Assembly (NCBI RefSeq): GCF_001045675.1
Contig: NZ_LEKT01000016.1
Coordinates: 1 to 58,113, forward strand
Length of the DNA: 58,113 bases
Reading direction: 5' to 3'
Source of the DNA: Megasphaera cerevisiae DSM 20462
GTDB taxonomy: Bacteria > Bacillota > Negativicutes > Veillonellales > Megasphaeraceae
Position numbers and translations under genes: made by a program. This document shows positions 18,702 through 26,601 of this stretch, piece by piece. The notes below the pieces were generated by a model. The model was not told the origin of the DNA. It saw only the letters and a list, made by a program, of their open reading frames with translations, and ran no database searches. Every line of letters begins with the position of its first letter. The first letter of the stretch is position 1.

Positions 18702-19094
18702 TTAATGTATACATCTATGGGTACCGCAGGATTCTCCATCATGCTCGTGATCATCATGATCGTGATGATCACAATGCACATTTTTATCATAACACAGCGT
18801 ACCCGCTAAAAATGCCCGGACAGCCTCATCAGCATTGCCGCAAACACCGCCATACAAGGCAATGCCGGCTTCCTCCAGCGCCAGCTTGGCTCCGCCGCCG
18901 ATGCCGCCGCAGATCAAGGTTTGCACATGATACTGCTGTAAAAGCACGGCCAATGCGCCATGACCACTATCTCCCGTGTCCACAATTTCTTCCTGCGTGA
19001 TGACGCCGTTTTCTACATCATAAAATTTGAACTGCTCCGTATGTCCAAAATGCTGAAATACGTTTCCGTCATCATACGTTACTGCAATTTTCAT
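18702..19094 (-). CDS. NifX/NifB-associated-type (dinitrogenase FeMo-cofactor biosynthesis) protein with His-rich tail
   Basis: 130 residues. The first 105 form the RNase-H-like NifX/MTH1175 fold (MKIAVTYDDG, HFGHTEQF, ICGGIGGGAK, GVCGNADEAV). The last 24 residues are an extraordinary metal-binding tail with nine His, three Cys and many Asp (CDHHDHDDHEHDGESCGTHR). Family members bind or carry metal-sulfur clusters, and no nitrogenase genes are nearby. The tail suggests nickel, zinc, iron or molybdenum handling. Expression is probably governed by the palindrome-overlapped promoter at 19142-19199. Confidence 0.85.
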   Translation of the reverse strand: MKIAVTYDDGNVFQHFGHTEQFKFYDVENGVITQEEIVDTGDSGHGALAVLLQQYHVQTLICGGIGGGAKLALEEAGIALYGGVCGNADEAVRAFLAGTLCYDKNVHCDHHDHDDHEHDGESCGTHRCIH

Positions 19095-19141
19095 AAGATC
19101 AATTCCTTTCCGACTCTCTGTTCTCGCCGGTACAAGGTATA

Positions 19142-19187
19142 ACCGGCTGCACTATAATTGACATATGTCAATTATAGTGCAGCCGGT
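19142..19187. promoter_or_regulatory. perfect 46-bp palindrome (operator) over the NifX-like promoter
   Basis: Each half reads ACCGGCTGCACTATAATTGACAT, giving a flawless 46-bp dyad whose core is TTGACATATGTCAA. It sits between the NifX-like start (19094) and the next gene. A minus-strand -10 (TATAAT, 19171-19176) lies inside it, so a bound protein would cover -10 and +1. It could also form an RNA hairpin, but no plus-strand gene precedes it that would need a terminator. Confidence 0.7.
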
Positions 19188-19199
19188 ATTTTTTGTCAA
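19171..19199 (-). promoter_or_regulatory. perfect consensus sigma-A promoter for the NifX-like/glutaredoxin genes
   Basis: Minus strand TTGACA (19194-19199), 17 bases, TATAAT (19171-19176): both hexamers match consensus. The -10 lies within the 46-bp palindrome, consistent with a strong promoter held down by a repressor. Confidence 0.8.
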
Positions 19200-19235
19200 T
19201 ACAGCGAAGCGTGACGGTATCTCCTTAGTACATAA

Positions 19236-19286
19236 ATACGGTCAGAAGCGGTGTCCATTGATTCCGGCATCGTTTCTGACCGTATT
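19236..19286 (-). terminator. hairpin after the small secreted protein gene
   Basis: Arms AATACGGTCAGAA and TTCTGACCGTATT enclose about 25 bases, directly after the stop at 19295. The following T-run is short (TATTTATG), so termination strength is uncertain. Confidence 0.55.
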
Positions 19287-19294
19287 CCATTCAC

Positions 19295-19789
19295 TTAACC
19301 TGCGGTTCTGACATTAATGCTGATAATATAAAAATTCTGCACGTCAAAAGACAACCGGTTACCATATGCATCTTCATATTCATACAAGGTTTTATCCGTA
19401 CCATTTTCCTCATAGCTGTACAAATGATCGGCCTGCTTATACACCTTGTTCAGTACGTCCGCCGTCATACCGGTCGTCACCCCGTCCGGTGTAGCCAGCC
19501 AATTTTCCGTACAAGTGACATAGGCGGCCTGGCGGGATGCCGCATTGAACCCCACCAAAAACGTACCGGCATAATTATATTCAATATATTGCACTCCTGT
19601 ATCAGCGTCAATATTCTTGGCTGCTGCCGGCTCGCCATACACATCTGTCACATAGGAAATCGTACTGCCCGGGCCAACACCGCCGACAGCTATCTGATCC
19701 GTTGACACCTGGGCAAAACACGGAATCGCCAATGCCAAAGCAATACATCCGGCAAAAGCTGCTGCCAGCCTGCGAATGAAATTTAACAT
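19295..19789 (-). CDS. small secreted protein, SmpA/OmlA-like fold possible
   Basis: 164 residues from the ATG at 19789, chosen because GAGG lies 6 bases upstream and a clear signal peptide (RRLAAAFAGCIALALAIPCFA) follows at once; the longer upstream frame adds a non-signal leader. The mature part has a repeated pattern (GGVGPGSTISYVTDVYGEP, then GVTTGMTADVLNKVYKQAD) in which G-x-T/S...V...YG/Y recurs, as in small SmpA-like or chaperone-interacting domains. No enzyme motif. Function unknown. It lies downstream of the L,D-transpeptidase on the same strand. Confidence 0.7.
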   Translation of the reverse strand: MLNFIRRLAAAFAGCIALALAIPCFAQVSTDQIAVGGVGPGSTISYVTDVYGEPAAAKNIDADTGVQYIEYNYAGTFLVGFNAASRQAAYVTCTENWLATPDGVTTGMTADVLNKVYKQADHLYSYEENGTDKTLYEYEDAYGNRLSFDVQNFYIISINVRTAG

Positions 19790-19893
19790 AAGTACCTCAT
19801 ACTCCTTATAATTCGACAACTCGTTACACAACAGTTCTTATTATATACCTACAAAGACCAGATAACAAATTGCCGAACTCGGAGAATTTCCGC

Positions 19894-21042
19894 CTATGCT
19901 GTTTTCTGTTTCGTTTGCTGTTTTACCGGCACTGCCGATGCGGGCTCCGTTTTTTTCTGCGGCCCCTTATCTTCCGATACATTCTGCCGGACAGAGACCA
20001 TGACATACTGCAAATCCGACGTGAGCTGCCCCATTACATGAAACAAAGCCGCCGCATCGGTACCCTTCACATAGACCACATCACTTTTGACGATCCCCGG
20101 TGCGGTTCCATAGGGACTCGTCAGCACCCTGCCGCTGCCATTCCAATGCAGATCCAACCTCAGCGCGGTCGCAACGGAGACGGCCGGGACATACATGATG
20201 CCATCCTTCTCCAAGGCCCGCTGAGACAACCTGCGGCCATCGACAATCAAATCATAGGCTTTAGCAACATAGGCAGGCAATCCGTCGGAAGCGCCTATCT
20301 TAGCTGCAATGGCCGGCGCTTCGGCAAAATTTTCCACACCATATCCGGCCAGCGCCTTCTTTACGTCCTGCACGCTCACCTGCTGCCAGCCGTATCCATC
20401 AGGATAGATATAATAGGCCACAGTATGATCGGGTGCGCTGTCAATAACAATACGATCATAATATACCGTAACCGGCGTTCCCACACGTACCAGTGGATAT
20501 AAATCCTCCACATCTTCTTCATGCATGCGGACGCAGCCATTGGACACGTATGAACCCACGGTACCGGGACGGTTTGTACCGTGAATCCCATAGGTGCCAT
20601 AAAACCCGATCCAACGATATCCCAACGGGTTCTCCGGACCCGAAGGAATCCGTATACTGGTATCATCGGGATCAATCCACGTCGGGTCCATTTCTTTATT
20701 CTGCACATAATAAAAGCCAGTCGGCGTAGGCGTCGTTGTCTTTCCCACGCCAACAGGATACATACGTATTTTCATGCTTCCTTCATACAAAATCAAAATG
20801 CGGCTGGCAAGATTGATACCTATTTTCTTTTCTGTCGAAACAGGGACCGGTTTGGCCGGAAGACCGGCATTATCCAGCTGCACCGTCTTATCCGCCGTTT
20901 TGATATCTACCGTCACGCCGGTAGAAAGCGGTTGAGCGGCCAGCGGCATGGCTTCCGCAGCGGACACGATACTGACCGTCAGGATAAGAACACACGCCAG
21001 CAGCATAATTTTTCTCAGCAATACATTTTTTCTTTTCATCAT
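19894..21042 (-). CDS. L,D-transpeptidase (YkuD) with copper-amine-oxidase-like domain
   Basis: 382 residues. A signal peptide or N-terminal anchor (about 5-30) precedes a YkuD catalytic domain (about 65-190) with the motif HGTNRPGTVGSYVSNGCVRM, in which the His and catalytic Cys are both present. Residues 250-350 resemble the copper amine oxidase N-terminal-like domain (VDGRRLSQRALEKDGIMYVPAVSVA) often found in Firmicute wall proteins. It makes 3-3 peptidoglycan cross-links or attaches proteins to the wall. It begins 10 bases after the permease stop, so it is probably co-transcribed with it. The C-terminus is rich in K, Q and P. Confidence 0.88.
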   Translation of the reverse strand: MMKRKNVLLRKIMLLACVLILTVSIVSAAEAMPLAAQPLSTGVTVDIKTADKTVQLDNAGLPAKPVPVSTEKKIGINLASRILILYEGSMKIRMYPVGVGKTTTPTPTGFYYVQNKEMDPTWIDPDDTSIRIPSGPENPLGYRWIGFYGTYGIHGTNRPGTVGSYVSNGCVRMHEEDVEDLYPLVRVGTPVTVYYDRIVIDSAPDHTVAYYIYPDGYGWQQVSVQDVKKALAGYGVENFAEAPAIAAKIGASDGLPAYVAKAYDLIVDGRRLSQRALEKDGIMYVPAVSVATALRLDLHWNGSGRVLTSPYGTAPGIVKSDVVYVKGTDAAALFHVMGQLTSDLQYVMVSVRQNVSEDKGPQKKTEPASAVPVKQQTKQKTA

Positions 21043-21052
21043 AAAATTCTGT

Positions 21053-22387
21053 CTACTCTTCCTCCACAGCCGCTTCTTCGCCCACGCCGTTCAAGATAAG
21101 ATTTAAAACAACTGCAGTCAAGCTCCCCAGCGTAATGCCGCTTTGAAGAATAATTTTAGCCGCATCAGGAAAATTTTGAAAAAAAGTGGGAACAGTCAGC
21201 GTAATCATGCTGATCCCAATACTAACGGCTACCAGCATTAAATTATAATTCCCCTCAAAATCCACTTTGGACAAAGCCCGTATACCGCTCGCAATAATCA
21301 TGCCAAACATTGCCAATCCGGCACCGCCTAATACGGAATTGGGAATACAGGCAACAACAGCTGCCATTTTAGGAAATAATCCCAAGGCAATTAAAATAAT
21401 ACCCGATCCCGCTACAACAAACCGGCTTTTTACGCGCGTAACGGCAATCAAACCTACATTCTGAGCAAAAGCCGTATACGGAAAGCTGTTAAAAACCCCT
21501 CCGATAAAGGTAGACAGCCCATCTGCCCGAAGACACTGCGCCAGATTTTTTCTGCCAATAGGCTTACCTACGATTTCACCAATGGCAATACAATCACCGG
21601 TCGTTTCTACCATGACGACAAGCATCACAATAATCATAGAAATAACCGATCCCACATCAAAGGTAGGAAATCCAAAGGAAAAAGGCGTAATGATCCCAAA
21701 CCAATCTGATCTCCCTACTTCGGCAAAGTCCGTCTGCCCCAGAACCATAGCGATAACCGTGCCGCAAATCAAGCCGATCAACACGGCAATATTGCTTACA
21801 AAACCTTTGCCATACCGATATACCAGAATAACAATCCCCAAGGTGATGAAAGCTAAAAATAAATGCATCGGATTGGCAAAGTCAGGAGACGACGGGCTGC
21901 CACCCCCACCAATCCACCGTACAGACACCGGTAGAAGCGTAATTCCGATAATCGTAATAATCGTACCGGTAACGACCGGAGGAAAAAAACGGATAAGACG
22001 GCTGAACCATGGCGCAATAAAAAAAGTAAATAAACCGGCAAGAATAATTGCCCCATAAATAGCCGTTATCCCATGCTCTATACCAATCAAAATCATCGGC
22101 GTAACCGAAGCAAAGGTCACTCCCTGGATCATGGGAATACGTGCTCCGACCTTCCAAAATCCCAGTGTCTGAATCAATGTAGCAATACCGCAGGTAAATA
22201 AATCAGCATTAATCAAATGAATAAGCTGATCCGGCGTCAAATGCATGGCTTGTGCAACAATAATAGGTACTGCCACCGCGCCGGCATACATAGCCAGTAC
22301 ATGCTGCAATCCATAAGCAAATAACTTTGAAAGTGGCAACATTTCATCAACAGGATGAATACTGTTGCCCGTTCTGTTTTCACTCAT
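21053..22387 (-). CDS. NCS2-family nucleobase permease (xanthine/urate type)
   Basis: 444 residues, about 14 membrane segments. QHVLAMYAGAVAVPIIVA at helix 1, the signature GRKNLAQCLRADGLSTFIGG, and TAFAQNVGLIAVTRVKSRFV match the NCS2 xanthine/urate branch rather than uracil permeases. It would import a purine base by cation symport. A GAGGTGGG ribosome site precedes the ATG. It follows the dehydrogenase-like gene by 57 bases in the same direction. There is no purine riboswitch in that gap. Confidence 0.87.
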   Translation of the reverse strand: MSENRTGNSIHPVDEMLPLSKLFAYGLQHVLAMYAGAVAVPIIVAQAMHLTPDQLIHLINADLFTCGIATLIQTLGFWKVGARIPMIQGVTFASVTPMILIGIEHGITAIYGAIILAGLFTFFIAPWFSRLIRFFPPVVTGTIITIIGITLLPVSVRWIGGGGSPSSPDFANPMHLFLAFITLGIVILVYRYGKGFVSNIAVLIGLICGTVIAMVLGQTDFAEVGRSDWFGIITPFSFGFPTFDVGSVISMIIVMLVVMVETTGDCIAIGEIVGKPIGRKNLAQCLRADGLSTFIGGVFNSFPYTAFAQNVGLIAVTRVKSRFVVAGSGIILIALGLFPKMAAVVACIPNSVLGGAGLAMFGMIIASGIRALSKVDFEGNYNLMLVAVSIGISMITLTVPTFFQNFPDAAKIILQSGITLGSLTAVVLNLILNGVGEEAAVEEE

Positions 22388-22444
22388 AATCCCACCTCAG
22401 ATTGATACTAATCAGGCTCCCCCAAAAGATGCCTGTCTGTTTTT

Positions 22445-23401
22445 TTATTGAATTTCTTCAGCCCGCTTGAGAAAATCCCGCAGAATATTACAGGAATCGT
22501 GGAATTTTTTCTGTTCGTCCATCGTAATCGGCATTTCCAGTATATTCTCCACGCCTTGCCTTCCAATGACGCAGGGCACACCGGCAGCGACATGTTGTTC
22601 CCCGTATTCACCATCTAATGCCGTCGAACAAGGCCACACTAGCTTCTGATCATGAAAAATAGCCGTAATAAGCATGCAGGCCACATTGGCAATTCCAAAT
22701 TCAGTGCAGCCTTTACCATCAATTTCGATATCACCGGCCCGTTTGACCTCCTCCTGAAGCTGTTCCAGACTCAAGCCGGCTAATTCTGCCTTTTCCTTAT
22801 GCAGGTCTAAGAAGGGTTTGCCATTAATAAAAATCCGCGACCAGACAATAAAGCTGGAATTACCGTGTTCTCCCATGCAAAATCCCTGGATAGAACGACG
22901 CGCATAGCCCGTGCGATGCGCCAGAACACGCAGGAGTCTGTAGGTTTCCAAGCTCGTCCCGGTACAAAAGCAACGGTTCCGTTCCCAGCCCATACGGCGG
23001 CGTATATATTCACAAATAATATCCGCCGGATTGGAAATACTGATCATGATGCCTTGAAAATGAACTGTTTGCAAATGAGAAATCACCTCATTGGCCATTC
23101 GAATCGAATCATCAAACATATCCAGGCGGGTCTCGCCGGGCCGTCGGCTGCGACCAAAGGCCATCACTAAAATATCAGCATCCGCAAGCTCTTCGTAGCC
23201 ACCGGCACGAATGGCTGCGTCATGGCCGCATACGGCACCGCTGATTGCATCATCCATATCCATGGCATGCCCTTCCGCCTTTTCTTTAAGTAAATCAATC
23301 AGCACGATATCATCAGCTTCGCCGGCCTGAATAAGCGCCAGCGCAACATGAGAGCCTACATGGCCAGCACCGACAATAACTACCTTCCGTGTTTTCAACA
23401 T
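22445..23401 (-). CDS. lactate/malate dehydrogenase family protein
   Basis: 318 residues. A Rossmann motif GAGHVGSHVA (11-20), ISNPADI, and the catalytic His in MGEHGNSS place it in the L-LDH/MDH family. The substrate loop reads GRSRRPGETRLDMF: the residue that is Gln in LDH and Arg in MDH appears to be Arg. The Asp paired with the catalytic His is replaced by Glu (LETYR for LDSAR) and GEHGDS has become GEHGNS. It is therefore not a textbook LDH; malate or another 2-hydroxyacid is possible. Alignment is by eye. It is first in a row with the permease and L,D-transpeptidase. Confidence 0.83.
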   Translation of the reverse strand: MLKTRKVVIVGAGHVGSHVALALIQAGEADDIVLIDLLKEKAEGHAMDMDDAISGAVCGHDAAIRAGGYEELADADILVMAFGRSRRPGETRLDMFDDSIRMANEVISHLQTVHFQGIMISISNPADIICEYIRRRMGWERNRCFCTGTSLETYRLLRVLAHRTGYARRSIQGFCMGEHGNSSFIVWSRIFINGKPFLDLHKEKAELAGLSLEQLQEEVKRAGDIEIDGKGCTEFGIANVACMLITAIFHDQKLVWPCSTALDGEYGEQHVAAGVPCVIGRQGVENILEMPITMDEQKKFHDSCNILRDFLKRAEEIQ

Positions 23402-23484
23402 GATGTAAGTCCTCCTTTATATTTTTCTGTCATTTATGCCATGAACACAATACATCGGATTTCAGGCACTGTCACATTGTTTTC

Positions 23485-23513
23485 ATTATAGCATACCTAT
23501 ACATAAAAAAAAC
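23485..23513 (-). promoter_or_regulatory. promoter upstream of the dehydrogenase-like gene
   Basis: Minus strand TATAAT (23485-23490) preceded by TATGC, an extended -10; the -35 is a poor T-rich match. Distance to the ATG is about 85 bases. Confidence 0.5.
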
Positions 23514-23575
23514 GTTTTTTTCCAAACATGCCTTTCCCAATATACCGTTTCATTAAGTAAAGAAAAAAGAAATAC

Positions 23576-23605
23576 TTTACACAATCTTTACAATAATTTT
23601 TCACA
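23576..23605 (+). promoter_or_regulatory. Pho-box-like repeats over the pit promoter -35
   Basis: TTTACA at 23576-23581 and again at 23587-23592 (11-bp period), followed by TTCACA at 23600-23605, which also serves as -35. PhoP/PhoB-type regulators bind such tandem hexamers. The downstream genes are for phosphate uptake. The third repeat is 2 bp out of register, so only two repeats are ideal. Confidence 0.55.
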
Positions 23606-23629
23606 ATACCAAACCATTTCTTCTATACT
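23600..23629 (+). promoter_or_regulatory. promoter of the DUF47-pit operon
   Basis: TTCACA (23600-23605), an 18-base spacer and TATACT (23624-23629), 30 bases before the gene, with AGGAGG in between. Confidence 0.65.
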
Positions 23630-23658
23630 GAAAATATAAAAATCAGGAGGTAGATTAT

Positions 23659-24285
23659 ATGCTAAGCATCAGTAACAAGCACGAAGAGTTTTTCAATTAT
23701 TTAATATCCAATGCCGAAAATTTTCACCGCGGCGCCGAAATTGCCAACGAAGTCATGCGCGACGTATCTACTATTTCCATACATATCAAGGAAGTAGTAG
23801 CATTAGAGCACACTGCGAATAAAACAAATCAAAACGTCATTATCAAATTATGCCGCGTTTTTATCACCCCGATCGATAGAGAAGATTTCTACCGCCTGAC
23901 CTGTATTTTAGAGAACTGTATCGATTCATTGCATGGCGCGCTAATGCGAACCAGTGTGTATCATGTAGAAAAAGCACCGGCTGTCGCCATACAGATCACC
24001 GAACAGCTGAAAGCCATGGGCGAAGAACTGAAACAAATTTTTGTGCTGCTCAAGGATATCAGCAGCAACGAAGCCGAATTGATGGAGCGGGCCAACCGGC
24101 TCAGCAAGTTGGAAACAGAAGTAGACCACATGTACCGCCGTGAATTATCCCGTATTTTTTCCGGCAACGTTCCTATTCTCGATGTAATTCGCTGGAAGGA
24201 CATTTTAAGTACGCTGGAGGAAACAGCAGACCATGTAGAACGTCTGGGAAATGTGATAAAAGAGGTGACAATGAAATATGCTTGA
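23659..24285 (+). CDS. DUF47/PhoU-like accessory protein of the Pit transporter
   Basis: 208 residues, all-helical, with the DUF47 pattern EEFFNYLISNAENFHRGAE at the start, LEHTANKTNQNV in helix 2 and DILSTLEETADHVERLGNVI at the C-terminus. Proteins of this family are PhoU-like and are almost always encoded next to low-affinity phosphate transporters, whose activity they are thought to regulate. The stop overlaps the pit start by 8 bases, so translation is coupled. AGGAGG precedes the ATG. Confidence 0.92.
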   Translation: MLSISNKHEEFFNYLISNAENFHRGAEIANEVMRDVSTISIHIKEVVALEHTANKTNQNVIIKLCRVFITPIDREDFYRLTCILENCIDSLHGALMRTSVYHVEKAPAVAIQITEQLKAMGEELKQIFVLLKDISSNEAELMERANRLSKLETEVDHMYRRELSRIFSGNVPILDVIRWKDILSTLEETADHVERLGNVIKEVTMKYA

Positions 24286-25294
24286 TACATATTTTATTAT
24301 CATGGTCGTCGTCCTGGCCCTGGTATTCGACTTCATCAACGGATTTCATGATACAGCCAATGCTATCGCCACCTGTGTATCAACCCGTGCCATCCGTCCG
24401 GGAATTGCCATCGTCGGCACAGCCGTCCTGAACTTCATCGGCGCTATGATCTCCACAGGCGTCGCCAAAACGATCGGCGGCGACATCGTCGTATCTCCCG
24501 CCATGATCAATGAATTGATCATCATTGCCGGCCTGACAGGCGCTATTGCCTGGAATCTTCTTACCTGGTGGTTCGGCATGCCCTCCAGTTCCTCTCACGC
24601 ACTGATCGGCGGCATGATCGGCGCCATTCTTATTTCTGTCGGTACGGCAGCCTTGAATGACTGGGGCATTATCAAAATTGTCTTATCTCTTATCATTTCC
24701 CCTGTCACAGCCATCGTCATGGGATACATTATCATGAATATTCTCTTCATAATCTGCCGTAATTACAAACCAGCCAAAATAAATATTACGGCCAATCGTC
24801 TTCAAGTCATATCCGCTGCCCTTATGGCCTTTTCTCACGGCTCTAACGATGCGCAGAAATCCATGGGAATCATCACACTGGCACTTGTATCTGGCGGTTT
24901 TATCAACTCGCTGGAAGTTCCAACGATCGTCAAATTTCTCTGCGCCGCGGCTATGGCACTTGGCACCAGTGTCGGCGGCTGGAAAATCATCCGTACTGTC
25001 GGAGGAAAAATATTCAAAATGCATCCGATTCACGGCTTTGCCGCAGATCTCAACTCGGCAGTCGTTATCTTCGCTGCGACGATGCTGCATCTGCCTGTCT
25101 CCACTACTCACGTCGTATCAGGTTCCATCATGGGTGTCGGTGCCGCACAACGCGTCAAAGCCGTCCATTGGAGCGTCGCCCGTCAGATGGTCACAGCCTG
25201 GGTTCTGACCATTCCCTGTACGGCTCTTATGGGGGCTGTCTCATATTGTATTATCAGCTATGTAATGGTTCACATTCTTCCAAGCCTGCAGTAA
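24278..25294 (+). CDS. pit: PiT-family inorganic phosphate transporter
   Basis: 338 residues with about ten membrane helices and the twin PiT signatures DFINGFHDTANAIAT near the N-terminus and FSHGSNDAQKSMGI in the second half; GMPSSSSHALIGG and PVSTTHVVSGSIMG are further paired elements. It imports phosphate coupled to protons or sodium, possibly as metal-phosphate. It overlaps the upstream DUF47 gene. Regulated by phosphate if the Pho-box-like repeats are real. Confidence 0.93.
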   Translation: MLDTYFIIMVVVLALVFDFINGFHDTANAIATCVSTRAIRPGIAIVGTAVLNFIGAMISTGVAKTIGGDIVVSPAMINELIIIAGLTGAIAWNLLTWWFGMPSSSSHALIGGMIGAILISVGTAALNDWGIIKIVLSLIISPVTAIVMGYIIMNILFIICRNYKPAKINITANRLQVISAALMAFSHGSNDAQKSMGIITLALVSGGFINSLEVPTIVKFLCAAAMALGTSVGGWKIIRTVGGKIFKMHPIHGFAADLNSAVVIFAATMLHLPVSTTHVVSGSIMGVGAAQRVKAVHWSVARQMVTAWVLTIPCTALMGAVSYCIISYVMVHILPSLQ

Positions 25295-25312
25295 TCGCAG
25301 CTGCCAGCAATC

Positions 25313-25358
25313 AGCAATAACACATGGACATCCCGTCGCTGTGAGGTTATTGTTGTTT
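25313..25358 (+). terminator. weak terminator after pit
   Basis: CAGCAATAACA...GGTTATTGTTG hairpin with a 20-base loop and short T-run (TTGTTTC), 19 bases after the pit stop. Confidence 0.5.
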
Positions 25359-25506
25359 CATATATCGCACCTTCCCTATAGACCGACCGGGCCCTGCAGC
25401 GTGAATACCATGCGTGGGAGCCCAATTTTTTTTGTGTATAATGAATAGCGCTCTGTCCATCAGGATAAAATTATGATACGATGGAATACAAAAGGAGGCG
25501 TTATCC

Positions 25507-26529
25507 ATGAACGCACACAACCCAAAAATCTCGTTTTTAGATCCAGCCCCTACACCTCTGCAGTATCTTCCCGGCCTCTCGCAGGAATTATTCCGGGAAA
25601 TATATATCAAGCGAGATGATCTGACGCCGGTCGGCGGCGGCGGAAATAAACTCCGCAAGCTGGAGTACCTTATGTTTGAAGCCATGAATCAGCAGGCCAC
25701 AACGATCATTACCGTCGGCGCCCCACAAACTAATCATGGGCGCCTGACTGCCGCCGTAGCCGCTAAATACGGTCTGAAATGCATTATCGTCACTGTCGGC
25801 AAAGACCCGGGCGAGCTCAGCGCCAACCTGCTTCTGGACGGAATATTCGGAGCCCGGGTCATCATCAAAAAAGATGATGGCCGCGACCAGTCCCTGCAGA
25901 TAGAAGAAACCGTCACCGCAATCAAGTCCAAACAGGAAAAGCAGGGAGAAATCGTCTATGTCATTCCCATGGGCGGCAGTGATATCGTCGGCCTGATGGG
26001 CTATTACGACTGCGCCCGCGAGCTTGACATGCAGGCCAAGGAGCAGCATATCGACAATGCCAATATCTATGTCGCCACTGGCAGCATGGGAACATATCTC
26101 GGTCTGTACTGCGGCCTCAAGGCCGTCCAATCAAAGCTGAAGCTTACAGGTATTGCGATCCTGCCCTTCGAAAAAAAAGAAAAACAGCGGCTCCATGAAT
26201 ATTTTGCTGAAGCCAAAGAAGCCTACGGATATGATTTTGATGACAGTGATATTCATATTGAAACAGGATATGTCCGCAAAGGCTATAACGAACCGGATGC
26301 CAGCGTACGCAAAGCAATTTATCAAATGGCCCGTCATGAAGGGATTCTTCTCGATCCCTGCTATACGGGAAAAATGTATGCTGCCGTTCTCGATATGATT
26401 CACGAAAAACGGATAAAGCCAGGTGCGCAAATCATTCTGATGCATACCGGCGGTATGCCCGGGCTGTACACCAAAGAACACCGCCTTTGCTTTGAAAGAG
26501 AGCTTAAAGACCAAATTACTATTTTATAA
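25507..26529 (+). CDS. D-cysteine desulfhydrase / ACC-deaminase family PLP enzyme
   Basis: 340 residues. The PLP lysine is Lys48 in GGGGNKLRKLEYL; VGAPQTNHGR, ATGSMGTYLGL and the C-terminal HTGGMPGLY are family hallmarks. Such enzymes break D-cysteine to pyruvate, sulfide and ammonia, or open 1-aminocyclopropane-1-carboxylate. Context gives no preference; D-cysteine desulfhydrase is the likelier role in a gut anaerobe. AAAAGGAGGCG precedes the ATG. Single gene closed by a strong bidirectional terminator. Confidence 0.85.
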   Translation: MNAHNPKISFLDPAPTPLQYLPGLSQELFREIYIKRDDLTPVGGGGNKLRKLEYLMFEAMNQQATTIITVGAPQTNHGRLTAAVAAKYGLKCIIVTVGKDPGELSANLLLDGIFGARVIIKKDDGRDQSLQIEETVTAIKSKQEKQGEIVYVIPMGGSDIVGLMGYYDCARELDMQAKEQHIDNANIYVATGSMGTYLGLYCGLKAVQSKLKLTGIAILPFEKKEKQRLHEYFAEAKEAYGYDFDDSDIHIETGYVRKGYNEPDASVRKAIYQMARHEGILLDPCYTGKMYAAVLDMIHEKRIKPGAQIILMHTGGMPGLYTKEHRLCFERELKDQITIL

Positions 26530-26555
26530 ATTAATATCCATAAAAAAATCCATGA

Positions 26556-26591
26556 AAAAAAACTCCCGAAGCTGCCCGCTCGGGAGTTTTT
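26556..26591. terminator. strong bidirectional terminator
   Basis: AAAAACTCCCGA and TCGGGAGTTTTT flank a 10-base loop; it serves the PLP enzyme (plus) and the DapA-like gene (minus). Confidence 0.9.
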
Positions 26592-26601
26592 CATATATTG
26601 T

